Assembly (NCBI GenBank): GCA_002069785.1
Contig: MWCA01000043.1
Location: 1-46,269 of the forward strand
Source: Lentisphaerae bacterium ADurb.Bin242
Lineage (GTDB): Bacteria; Verrucomicrobiota; Lentisphaeria; Victivallales; UBA1829
Direction of reading: 5' to 3'
DNA length: 46,269 nt
Part shown: in pieces, positions 35,190-42,788 of the stretch
How positions within the stretch are numbered: position 1 is the first letter of the stretch
Layout of the letters: the number at the start of each line of letters is the position of its first letter
The notes under the pieces: model-generated
What the model saw: only the letters and a program-made list of their open reading frames with translations
Told to the model about the DNA's origin: nothing
The model's database searches: none
Made by a program: the position numbers and the translations under genes

Positions 35190-35494
35190 GTATAATCTTT
35201 CCTTCAAGCGTCTGGTATACGGTCGGTGTTGCGTTTCTTCTGACCGGCGGATTTCTTTTTTTGCGGAATATTTCCCGATTCCACCGGGGGCTTCTTTTTT
35301 TCGGTGTCCTCTATTTTCTTTTCCGCACATGGATCGAAACGGAAGTCATGAAGGAGTATGCCGTTTGGGATGTTCCCATCCGGATAGATCTGCTGCTTTT
35401 TATTCCATTGGATATTTTGTGCATTTGGATCTGTGTTTCCGCGGTTTTGTTTCCATCGTCCAAAAATAGATTCATGGAGAAATATCATGCTTGA
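35183..35494 (+). CDS. Small hypothetical membrane protein, 103 aa
   Basis: Three hydrophobic segments (VWYTVGVAFLLTGGFLFL, LLFFGVLYFLF, LLLFIPLDILCIWICVSAVLF) with little soluble sequence. ATG 35183 overlaps the epimerase stop by 7 bases, and its own stop overlaps the next gene by 8, which supports it as a real gene despite its size. No family recognised. Confidence 0.7.
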   Translation: MLSIIFPSSVWYTVGVAFLLTGGFLFLRNISRFHRGLLFFGVLYFLFRTWIETEVMKEYAVWDVPIRIDLLLFIPLDILCIWICVSAVLFPSSKNRFMEKYHA

Positions 35495-36425
35495 AAACAT
35501 TATCACCTGCCTTTTCTTTATCACGCTTCCCCTTTTGCTTTTCGCTCACCCGAAGACACGCCGGAGGACCGGTTCATGGATCACCGCATGGAAAACGGTT
35601 CCGCTCGGATGCCTCGTGATGCTCATGGTTCCTACGGCGCTCTACGGAATCATCGAATTTCTGCGGTATGTTTTCGAGTTGTTTCCGACGCGTTACCTCC
35701 GGCATGGAGTGTTTCGTCTCGGGCTGGGTGCGTTCGGGCTTGCGCTTGGAATCCTGACGATCGTACTGCTTGCACGGTGGAACCGGCGGAAATTTCATGC
35801 CGAAGGAAAACGGTCGTGGCTTCCTTTCCCGGCGGTCTTTCTGGTATTTGCCGTCGGAAATATTGTGCTGTCGATCCTGTTTTTCATGTTCCATTTCATC
35901 CCGAATCCGGCGGATTACCGCGGCAAATGGGTTGCCTTTGAGCTGCCGAAGGAAAAGAATGTGAAGATCGCCTTCGAACAATGCGGCGCTCATCCTTTCC
36001 TTGCGGAATACAACTATCGGCTCCGCTTCAAACGGGAGGGAAAGACAGAGTACCGGAATCTTCAGATGAACACGGGCGGATGCACGTATTTCAACGTTTA
36101 CCGTCTCAAGGACGGACGGCTCTATTTCGTCGACAAGGACAGCCGATACATCGTCGATCCGGAGAAAGGGGAAATTCTGTACGTCCTTGCGTATGAAAAA
36201 CGCTTCTATTCCGTACCCTATCCGCGGGAAAAATTCAACGGCCGGGGATGGAGAATGGAATCCGGAAAGCTGATCTTTCATTATGACGGACGGAGGATCG
36301 AGGCGGTTCCGCTCGGGGATGAACTGGACGGAAAAGTCTACTACGGCCGCATTACCGACGGCTTTTATTCCGCATCCGAAAAGAAAGAATGGCCCGTCAG
36401 CGAGTGGCGGTCGGCTCCGCGATGA
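35487..36425 (+). CDS. Hypothetical membrane-anchored protein, 312 aa, last gene of the MarR operon
   Basis: Four N-terminal hydrophobic segments (to about residue 150, ending VFAVGNIVLSILFFMFHFI), then a soluble beta-rich domain of about 160 residues with YRLKDGRLYFVDKDSRYIVD. The family is unrecognised. ATG 35487 lies within the preceding gene's end. After it, only weak inverted repeats (GCGGTC 36407-36412 with GACCGC 36424-36429) are seen, without a T-run. Confidence 0.7.
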   Translation: MLENIITCLFFITLPLLLFAHPKTRRRTGSWITAWKTVPLGCLVMLMVPTALYGIIEFLRYVFELFPTRYLRHGVFRLGLGAFGLALGILTIVLLARWNRRKFHAEGKRSWLPFPAVFLVFAVGNIVLSILFFMFHFIPNPADYRGKWVAFELPKEKNVKIAFEQCGAHPFLAEYNYRLRFKREGKTEYRNLQMNTGGCTYFNVYRLKDGRLYFVDKDSRYIVDPEKGEILYVLAYEKRFYSVPYPREKFNGRGWRMESGKLIFHYDGRRIEAVPLGDELDGKVYYGRITDGFYSASEKKEWPVSEWRSAPR

Positions 36426-36488
36426 CCGCATTTCGGGCGGACGCCGCCTCCGGACGGCATTCTTGACCGGAATTTTCCGGATCGGGAG

Positions 36489-36516
36489 TTGATTCTTCGA
36501 TTCTTTATGCTATAGT
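36489..36516 (+). promoter_or_regulatory. Promoter of the riboflavin operon
   Basis: TTGATT (36489-36494) and TATAGT (36511-36516) with a 16-base spacer. Transcription would start near 36523, about 20 bases before the FMN riboswitch. Confidence 0.75.
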
Positions 36517-36542
36517 ATATGCCGACGTTCAAAAAAGAAGTT

Positions 36543-36655
36543 TTCTTCAGGGCAAGGTGACGCGATTGTTCGCGAAGTCCTTACCGGCGGTGACACATCC
36601 GGCAGACCATGGTGAAATTCCGTGACCGACAGTAACAGTCTGGATGAGAGAAGAA
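36543..36655 (+). ncRNA. FMN riboswitch (RFN element)
   Basis: The conserved RFN blocks appear in order: AGGGCAAGGTGA near the 5' side, TTACCGGCGGTGA, then ATGGTGAAATTCCGTGACC, GACAGTAACAGTCTGGATGAG and a closing AGAAGAA. TTCTTC (36543-36548) pairs with GAAGAA (36650-36655) as the P1 stem. FMN binding lowers expression of riboflavin genes in all well-studied cases. It lies ahead of ribBA and therefore controls the whole operon, including nusB and ftsY. Confidence 0.95.
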
Positions 36656-36660
36656 ACAGA

Positions 36661-36764
36661 AGGCGCCGGAAAATATTCCGGTTCAACGAATTTTGTCCGC
36701 CTCCCGTTTTTTCCCGCTCTTCCATTCTGCCGCCCGGGGAAATGGATTTGCAGCAGAAGGAGGC
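36661..36764 (+). promoter_or_regulatory. Riboswitch expression platform with competing helices
   Basis: AGGCG (36661-36665) can pair with CGCCT (36698-36702), enclosing the hairpin CCGGAA-AATA-TTCCGG (36666-36681) and followed by T6 (36707-36712), a terminator-like arrangement. Alternatively GCCTCC (36699-36704) can pair with GGAGGC (36759-36764), which is the ribBA ribosome-binding site. The two pairings share bases and are mutually exclusive. Which one FMN favours is not clear from sequence. Confidence 0.55.
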
Positions 36765-36769
36765 TGAAC

Positions 36770-37978
36770 ATGGATTTCGAGTTCGACAGCGTGGATGCGG
36801 TCCTGGAAGACATCCGCCGCGGGAAACTGGTGATCGTCACCGATGACGAGACCCGCGAAAACGAGGGCGATCTGCTCTGCGCCGCTGAAAAAGTCACACC
36901 CGGCATCATTAATTTCATGATCACATACGCCAAGGGGCTGGTCTGCGCGCCCATTACCGAACAGCGGGCAAAGGAACTGGGAATCCTCCGGCCGCCGTCC
37001 ACCGATCACTTCAAAACCGCGTTCACGGAGAGCTTGGACGCGCTGTCCGGAACGACCGGCATTTCGGCCGCCGACCGCGCCAACACCGTGCTGTCGCTGA
37101 TCAATCCGGCCTGTAAGCGGACCGACTTCGGAATCCCCGGACACATCTTTCCGATCGCCGCGCGCCCGGGCGGCGTGCTCCAGCGAAGCGGGCATACCGA
37201 GGCCGCGGTCGATCTGGCGCGTCTGGCGGGGCTGTATCCGGCCGGCGTGATCTGCGAAATCACCAGGGAAAACGGCGAAATGGCGCGTCTGCCGGACTTG
37301 CTGGAGTTCAAGCGCGTTCACGGGACCAAGATTCTTTCGATCGCATCCCTGATCGAATACCGCCGCCGGACGGAGCACCTGGTCTCCTGCGAGGAATGCG
37401 TGAACCTTCCCACGGAGTACGGCACCTTCAAAATGTATCTCTACCGTTCGCTGATTGACCAGAGCTCCCATCTTGCGCTCGTGATGGGCGATGTCCGCGG
37501 CAAGGACTCCGTGCTGACCCGCGTCCACAGCGAGTGCCTGACCGGGGACGTCTTCGGGTCCATCCGCTGCGACTGCGGGGAACAGCTCCATACGGCCATG
37601 CGGATGATCGCGAAGGAAGGGTTGGGGGTGCTGGTCTACATGCGTCAGGAAGGCCGCGGCATCGGACTGGAAAACAAGCTCCATGCCTATCGGCTCCAGG
37701 ACCAGGGCTGCGACACGGTCGAGGCCAACCTGAAGCTCGGATTTCCCCCCGACCTGCGGGAATACGGCATGGGCGCCCAGATCCTCCTCGACCTCGGCAT
37801 CAAGGGGATTCGCCTGCTGACGAACAATCCGCAGAAGCTCATCGGGATCGACGGCTACGGATTGAAAATCGTGGAACGGGTGCCGATCATGGTGCAGCCG
37901 CAGCCGTACAACTCCCATTATCTGGAAACGAAAAAGAAAAAAATGGGACATCTGCTGGATTCTTCCGCAAAGTCGTGA
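36770..37978 (+). CDS. ribBA: Bifunctional DHBP synthase / GTP cyclohydrolase II
   Basis: A 402-aa two-domain protein. The N-terminal RibB domain has [11 protein letters not shown] and [12 protein letters not shown] and makes 3,4-dihydroxy-2-butanone 4-phosphate from ribulose 5-phosphate. The C-terminal RibA domain (from about residue 205) has the zinc site [15 protein letters not shown] and the RQEGRGIGL block, and opens GTP. ATG 36770 is chosen for its strong AAGGAGG at 36757-36763; a longer frame reaches back into the riboswitch and is not coding. First gene of the FMN-controlled operon. Confidence 0.97.
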   Translation: MDFEFDSVDAVLEDIRRGKLVIVTDDETRENEGDLLCAAEKVTPGIINFMITYAKGLVCAPITEQRAKELGILRPPSTDHFKTAFTESLDALSGTTGISAADRANTVLSLINPACKRTDFGIPGHIFPIAARPGGVLQRSGHTEAAVDLARLAGLYPAGVICEITRENGEMARLPDLLEFKRVHGTKILSIASLIEYRRRTEHLVSCEECVNLPTEYGTFKMYLYRSLIDQSSHLALVMGDVRGKDSVLTRVHSECLTGDVFGSIRCDCGEQLHTAMRMIAKEGLGVLVYMRQEGRGIGLENKLHAYRLQDQGCDTVEANLKLGFPPDLREYGMGAQILLDLGIKGIRLLTNNPQKLIGIDGYGLKIVERVPIMVQPQPYNSHYLETKKKKMGHLLDSSAKS

Positions 37979-38052
37979 GAAGCGGGTTGAAAGTGGAACC
38001 GGAAAAAGTTATATTACCGAATTACGCAAGAACTCAGGAAAGGGGTTGTGCA

Positions 38053-38541
38053 ATGACATGTTGTGAGGGTAAGACGTATGAGGGAATGCTCTGTGCGGAA
38101 GGTCTCAAGATCGGGATCGTCTGCGCGAGATTCAACGATTTCTTTGTCAGTGAACTTCTGGGCGGCGCGCTGGACACGTTCCGGCGCATGGGCGGAAATC
38201 CGGCCGACGCGGATGTGGCGTGGGTGCCCGGCTCCTTCGAGATTCCGCTGGTCGTCTCCAGGCTCATGGACACCGGCAAATACGATGCCGTCATCGGGCT
38301 TGGCGTGGTGATCCGCGGAGCCACCGCGCATGCCGACTACATCAACAGTCAGGTATCGAAAGCGCTCGGCCAGCTCTCCATCGAAAAGGGAATTCCCGCC
38401 ATCTACGGCGTGGTCACCACGGAGAACATCGAGCAGGCCATCGAACGCAGCGGCACCAAGGCGGGCAACCGCGGCGCCGACGCGGTCCGTTCCGCCATTG
38501 AAATGGCCAACCTGATGAAGTCCCTTTCCCGGAAGGATTGA
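38053..38541 (+). CDS. ribH: 6,7-Dimethyl-8-ribityllumazine synthase
   Basis: A 162-aa protein with the family blocks VCARFNDFFVSELL, WVPGSFEIP, GLGVVIRGATAHADY and GVVTTENIEQA. The catalytic His is in TAHADY. It condenses the RibB product with the RibD pathway pyrimidine. ATG 38053 has GGAAAGGGG upstream; the 74-base gap after ribBA has no clear promoter. Confidence 0.96.
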   Translation: MTCCEGKTYEGMLCAEGLKIGIVCARFNDFFVSELLGGALDTFRRMGGNPADADVAWVPGSFEIPLVVSRLMDTGKYDAVIGLGVVIRGATAHADYINSQVSKALGQLSIEKGIPAIYGVVTTENIEQAIERSGTKAGNRGADAVRSAIEMANLMKSLSRKD

Positions 38542-39113
38542 TGCGGGAGACTATGAACGACATTGAAGAAAATCACTCCGGCAAGGCCGCGGAAGGCCGA
38601 AAAGACCATAATGTGGTCCCGATGCTTCACTTCAAACGGCTGGGCCGCGAACTTGCCATGCAGTATCTCTTCCAGTGCGATGTCGCCGGGATGGAGAATT
38701 TCGACCAGAGCCTTGAAAACTTCTGGAAACAGGCGGAATGTTCCGGAGAGTTTCCCACCAACCGCGTGTTCCGCAAGGCCCGCTGTTATGCGGAGAAGAT
38801 CATCGCCGGCGTGTTCGAGCACGAAACGGAGATCGACAAGATCATCCGCGATTTCTCCGACCGCTGGGACATCGAGCGCATGCCCGTGGTGGACCGCAAC
38901 ATCATCCGCGTGGCCATCTACGAACTCTACTATTGCCCGGACATCCCCGCGCTGGTGAGCATCGACGAAGCCATCGAAATCGCCAAGGACTTCAGTTCCG
39001 GCAAGTCCGGAATCTTCATCAACGGCATTCTGAACGGCGTCAAGGATTCGCTGCCTCCCGGGATCAAGACCCCCGGCACTGTGAAAAAAACGGAGAGCAA
39101 GGAAGGACACTGA
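38541..39113 (+). CDS. nusB: Transcription antitermination factor NusB
   Basis: A 190-aa protein with GRELAMQYLFQCD near the N-terminus and IERMPVVDRNIIRVAIYEL and SIDEAIEIAKDF in the C-terminus, the standard NusB signature. It carries about 30 extra residues at the N-terminus. ATG 38541 overlaps the ribH stop by one base; ATG 38553 is an alternative. NusB with NusE loads onto boxA RNA for rRNA antitermination. ribH-nusB adjacency is common in bacteria. Confidence 0.95.
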   Translation: MRETMNDIEENHSGKAAEGRKDHNVVPMLHFKRLGRELAMQYLFQCDVAGMENFDQSLENFWKQAECSGEFPTNRVFRKARCYAEKIIAGVFEHETEIDKIIRDFSDRWDIERMPVVDRNIIRVAIYELYYCPDIPALVSIDEAIEIAKDFSSGKSGIFINGILNGVKDSLPPGIKTPGTVKKTESKEGH

Positions 39114-40042
39114 TGGCCATTTTCGATACTTTCAAACGCGGCCTCATGAAAACCGCGGTCGCGCTCGGACGCGGGATCGGCGGTCTCTTTGCCGATGTGA
39201 AAACATGGGATGACGCCGCTTTCCGGAAACTGGAAAAAGAGCTGATTCTGGCCGATTTCGGCGTAACCGCCTCCCGGAAGATCGTCGAAAATCTGCGCGA
39301 CCGTTACCAGCAGGGAAAACTCAGCGGCGCCGACGACATCCTCCAGGTGGCGCAGGCCGATCTCTGCGCCATGCTCGCGGCGGGGACGCGCCCCATGCAT
39401 ACCGCACCGGAAGGCCTGACGGTGGTTCTGATGGTCGGTGTGAACGGCAGCGGCAAAACCACAACGGCCGGAAAACTGGCCAGCCTGTGGACTGCCCGGG
39501 GCAAGAAAGTCACGCTGGCCGCCTGCGACACGTTCCGGGCCGCCGCTGCGGAACAGCTCAAGCTCTGGGGGGAACGCACCGGCTCGCAGGTGGTTGCCTC
39601 CAACCCGGGCGCCGATGCCGCCGCGGTCGCGTTCGACGCCGTTTCCTCGGCTCTCGCCCGCGGCTCCGATTATCTGGTCATCGACACGGCCGGGCGTCAG
39701 CACAACCAGAAAGGGCTGATGGAGGAACTGGCGAAAATCCGGCGGATCATCCGGAAGCGGATGCCCGACGCCCCGCACGAAACTCTCCTCACGCTCGACG
39801 CCAGCATCGGAACCAACGCCATCGCCCAGGCCCGCGAATTCGCCGCGGTTTCCGGCGCGAGCGCGCTCGTCCTGACCAAGCTCGACGGCACGGGCAAGGG
39901 CGGCGCGGCGGCCGCGGTCCAGGACGAATTCAAGCTCCCGATCCTGTTTGTCGGACTCGGGGAGACTCCCGGCGACTTGCAGCCGTTCTCTCCGGAACTG
40001 TATTCGGAAGCGATCTTTTCCTGCAAGGATGTGAACCGCTGA
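39113..40042 (+). CDS. ftsY: Signal recognition particle receptor FtsY
   Basis: A 309-aa NG-domain protein: P-loop [15 protein letters not shown] (residues 109-123), [20 protein letters not shown] and [10 protein letters not shown]. The N-terminus is a short amphipathic helix ([20 protein letters not shown]) instead of the long acidic A domain of E. coli FtsY. It is the membrane receptor that hands SRP-ribosome complexes to SecYEG. ATG 39113 overlaps the nusB stop by one base, so it is translationally linked to the riboflavin operon. Confidence 0.96.
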   Translation: MAIFDTFKRGLMKTAVALGRGIGGLFADVKTWDDAAFRKLEKELILADFGVTASRKIVENLRDRYQQGKLSGADDILQVAQADLCAMLAAGTRPMHTAPEGLTVVLMVGVNGSGKTTTAGKLASLWTARGKKVTLAACDTFRAAAAEQLKLWGERTGSQVVASNPGADAAAVAFDAVSSALARGSDYLVIDTAGRQHNQKGLMEELAKIRRIIRKRMPDAPHETLLTLDASIGTNAIAQAREFAAVSGASALVLTKLDGTGKGGAAAAVQDEFKLPILFVGLGETPGDLQPFSPELYSEAIFSCKDVNR

Positions 40043-40064
40043 CGGCGGAAGGAAAGGGGAAAAC

Positions 40065-41090
40065 ATGATGACCGGGGATGTCTTCTGGATGAAAAAAGCG
40101 CTCCGCTGCGCGTTGAAGGGGAGGGGGACCACCAGCCCGAATCCCATGGTCGGCGCGGTGATCGTCCGAGACGGCGCGATCCTGGGCTCCGGACATCATG
40201 TCCGTCCCGGGGAACCCCATGCCGAGATCAATGCCATTGCCTCCTGCGGAGGCGTTTCCCTGAAGGGCGCGACCCTGTATGTGACGCTGGAGCCGTGTTC
40301 CTCCTACGGACGGACGCCACCTTGCACGGACGCCATTTGCACGGCGGGAATTTCCCGCGTCGTGTTCGGCTGTCTCGACCCGAATCCGAAGCACACCGGG
40401 TGTTGCCTCCCGATTTTCCGCAAAGCCGGAATCGAGGTGGAGTATCCGGTCTGCGAGACGGAGTGCCGCCGTGTCAACGAAGCCTTTTTCAAGTGGATGC
40501 GGACCGGGAAACCGCTGGTTCTGCTCAAGATGGCGCAGACTCTCGACGGCCGCATCGCCACGAAGAACGGCTGTTCCAAATGGATCACCGGCGAACCTGT
40601 CCGGCAACGTGTTCAGGCGTTGCGGAAACAGGCCGATGCGATCATGGCCGGAGCCGAAACCTTCCGTCTCGATTCCCCCGCGTTCACGGTCCGCTCGAAA
40701 AACGGCAATATCCTGAAAACGCCCCGGCGGATCATCGTTACCGATCATCCGGAAGCCTTCGACAAGCCCGGCTGGGAGTTCGTGACGCTCCGGAGCCAAT
40801 CCCAGTGGGACGCATTTTTCCTCCGGCTCGGGTCGGAAAACGTCACGAACCTTCTGATCGAAGGCGGCGGGGAATTGGCCGCGTCGGCGCTCGCGGCGCA
40901 TGTGGTCGACCGGATCGAATTCCACATCGCCCCGAAGCTGCTGGGCGGAGTTCACAGCCGGGGAAGTGTCGGCGGACCCGATCCGGAAAGCTTGGACGGC
41001 GCGTATCTTCTGGATCAGGTGGAAATCCGCAAATACGGGAACGATTATGCGTACTGCGCAGCGGTGAAATATCCGGAAACGGAGGCGTGA
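40065..41090 (+). CDS. ribD: Riboflavin-specific deaminase/reductase
   Basis: A 341-aa protein. The deaminase domain has the zinc ligands His52 (in HAE), Cys78 and Cys87 (LEPCSSYGRTPPC; the usual CSHxGRTPPC His is Ser here). The reductase domain from about residue 150 has KMAQTLDGRIA, ITGEPVRQRV, GAETFRLDSP and LLIEGGGELAASAL. It converts the GTP cyclohydrolase product to the ribitylamino-uracil phosphate. ATG 40065 (ATGATG) follows AAGGGGA. Confidence 0.96.
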   Translation: MMTGDVFWMKKALRCALKGRGTTSPNPMVGAVIVRDGAILGSGHHVRPGEPHAEINAIASCGGVSLKGATLYVTLEPCSSYGRTPPCTDAICTAGISRVVFGCLDPNPKHTGCCLPIFRKAGIEVEYPVCETECRRVNEAFFKWMRTGKPLVLLKMAQTLDGRIATKNGCSKWITGEPVRQRVQALRKQADAIMAGAETFRLDSPAFTVRSKNGNILKTPRRIIVTDHPEAFDKPGWEFVTLRSQSQWDAFFLRLGSENVTNLLIEGGGELAASALAAHVVDRIEFHIAPKLLGGVHSRGSVGGPDPESLDGAYLLDQVEIRKYGNDYAYCAAVKYPETEA

Positions 41091-41093
41091 ATC

Positions 41094-41750
41094 ATGTTTA
41101 CTGGACTGATCGAAGCGACCGGTACTTTCCATTCGGCATCGCTTTCCGGCAAGGCCGGGAAACTGCGGGTGGAATCCCGCAAGCATCTGGAAGGGCTTGT
41201 TCCGGGCGAGAGCATTGCGGTCAACGGGGCCTGCCTGACCTTGGAAAAAGAGGCAGGGAACCGGCTGGAATTCCATGTGATGGAGGAAAGTTTCCGCCGT
41301 ACCAATCTGGGACTCCTGCACCGGGGCGATACCGTGAATCTGGAGCGGGCGCTGGCGCTGGGCGGGCGTCTCGGCGGGCATCTCGTCAGCGGCCATATCG
41401 ACGGCACGGGCGAGGTTCTTTCCCTCGGCCGGAACGGCGACGATACGGTTCTCAAGATTGCTCTCTCCCCGGAACTGCGAGGCTGGATGGTCCCGAAAGG
41501 CTCCATCGCCGTCGACGGCATTTCCCTGACCATCGCCGCGCTGGACGAGGCCTTTTTCACGGTCAATGTGATTCCAACCACCTGGCGGGAAACCAATCTT
41601 TCCTTCCGCAAGGCCGGGGACGTCCTCAATCTGGAATGCGACCTTCTCGGAAAATATGTGCTTTCCATGCTGGAACGCATGGAACTGAAAAAATCAACAT
41701 CACCGCTTACTTTGGAGACACTCCAGAATGCCGGATTCGGAACCCGTTAA
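41094..41750 (+). CDS. ribE: Riboflavin synthase (alpha subunit)
   Basis: A 218-aa protein beginning MFTGLIEATG with two lumazine-binding domains; SIAVNGACLTL and GGHLVSGHIDGTG mark the first domain and its border, and SIAVDGISLTI the second. It dismutates dimethylribityllumazine to riboflavin, completing the pathway encoded in this operon. It lies 3 bases after ribD. Confidence 0.97.
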   Translation: MFTGLIEATGTFHSASLSGKAGKLRVESRKHLEGLVPGESIAVNGACLTLEKEAGNRLEFHVMEESFRRTNLGLLHRGDTVNLERALALGGRLGGHLVSGHIDGTGEVLSLGRNGDDTVLKIALSPELRGWMVPKGSIAVDGISLTIAALDEAFFTVNVIPTTWRETNLSFRKAGDVLNLECDLLGKYVLSMLERMELKKSTSPLTLETLQNAGFGTR

Positions 41751-42564
41751 AAATGTCATCCGCCTGCGGGACTATTATCCGCAGCTTCGTTTCGGCTTTG
41801 CCGCGGCGCGCACCAATCTGCCGGTTTCGCGTCTGTGCGAATGCGCCGACCTGAAATATTTCGAGGCGATCGAACTTCACCGGGAGCAATATGACGCCCT
41901 CCCGGACGCGGAGCGCGCCGCCTTCCTCCAGCGCTTCAAAATCCTTCAGGCGGGGAGCATTCTGGAGACACCCCTCGCGTACAACATCCTGAGCGCTCCC
42001 GAATCCATGCAGAAGGATTTCGTCCGGACGGTCGCCGCCGCGCTCCGTGGTTTTGCCAAAGCCGGGATCGAGTGCGGGACGCTTCATTTTTCCGTGGCGT
42101 CGGCGCTGGAAGACCCGGTCCGCCGGAAATCGCTGGAACGGATTCTCCGTCATCTGGCCCCGGTTCTCCAGGAGACCTCCCGGACCGTGTTGCTCCCCGT
42201 CCGGATTCCGTCGCAGAAGGAAGACGGGATTGCCGTTCTTTCCGCATTTCTGCGGGAGAGGATGATCCCGAACCTGAAAGTCCGTCTGGACCTGTATCCG
42301 CATGAAATGGCGCGCGATTTCGATCCGGTCCATCTGGCCGGGACGCTGCGGCTGGAAACCCGTTCCGTGCTGTTCTGCTACAATGCGGATTGCGGAAACC
42401 GGCTTGTCCGGGCGCACCTGATGCCCTGGCTCCGCTACTTTGCGCTGGTTTCCTTCACCGGCCCGTTTCTGGTCTGTCCGTTTTCCCGGGACAACCGTCT
42501 GGCTTCCGTCGAAGGCGAGGCCTTTTCCAGGCTGGCCGGAGAGATCAAAACGCTGCACGAATAA
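41728..42564 (+). CDS. Hypothetical protein at the end of the riboflavin operon, 278 aa
   Basis: No family is certain. Alternating beta/alpha pattern (LRFGFAAARTN, KYFEAIELHREQY, ECGTLHFSVA, NLKVRLDLYPHEMARD, SVLFCYNAD) suggests a TIM barrel like sugar-phosphate isomerases, with candidate metal ligands not obvious. ATG 41728, nine bases after TTTGGAGA, lies inside ribE, with a 23-base overlap, so it is likely co-translated. No signal peptide. Confidence 0.75.
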   Translation: MPDSEPVKNVIRLRDYYPQLRFGFAAARTNLPVSRLCECADLKYFEAIELHREQYDALPDAERAAFLQRFKILQAGSILETPLAYNILSAPESMQKDFVRTVAAALRGFAKAGIECGTLHFSVASALEDPVRRKSLERILRHLAPVLQETSRTVLLPVRIPSQKEDGIAVLSAFLRERMIPNLKVRLDLYPHEMARDFDPVHLAGTLRLETRSVLFCYNADCGNRLVRAHLMPWLRYFALVSFTGPFLVCPFSRDNRLASVEGEAFSRLAGEIKTLHE

Positions 42565-42576
42565 AATTTTTGTTTC

Positions 42577-42623
42577 GGTCAGGTCATCCATGTTGCAGAA
42601 CATCGGGGGGATTTCGCCTGACC
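42577..42623. repeat. Inverted repeat after the riboflavin operon
   Basis: GGTCAGG (42577-42583) pairs with CCTGACC (42617-42623) across a 33-base loop. There is no T-run after it, so a terminator role is uncertain. The 42565-42788 gap holds no gene. Confidence 0.35.
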
Positions 42624-42661
42624 TTGTACGGTTCACAAGCGGGCCGGATGCAAAAACAGAT

Positions 42662-42718
42662 AGGTTCGGGACTCCGTTCCCGAACTGAAATTCAGTTCGG
42701 CAGGGGACTGCCGAACCT
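42662..42718. repeat. Compound palindromic element
   Basis: Nested inverted repeats: AGGTTCGG (42662-42669) with CCGAACCT (42711-42718); inside, GTTCGGG (42664-42670) with CCCGAAC (42679-42685), and GTTCGGCAG (42695-42703) with CTGCCGAAC (42708-42716), around a central CTGAA-N-TTCAG. It can fold as one long cruciform or as two hairpins. It lies between convergent genes and may act as bidirectional terminator or be a dispersed intergenic repeat (REP-like). Confidence 0.6.
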
Positions 42719-42788
42719 ACCGGAAAAATCTTCAAATGGGGGCGGCGGTGAACCAAAAAGGAATAAGATTTTTACGTTTCCCAGTGCT

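Noticed and set aside
30297..36425. Phage or defence-island reading of the unknown membrane proteins
   Set aside because: No integrase, nuclease, toxin or phage structural motif is visible, and the genes overlap with metabolic enzymes in one operon.
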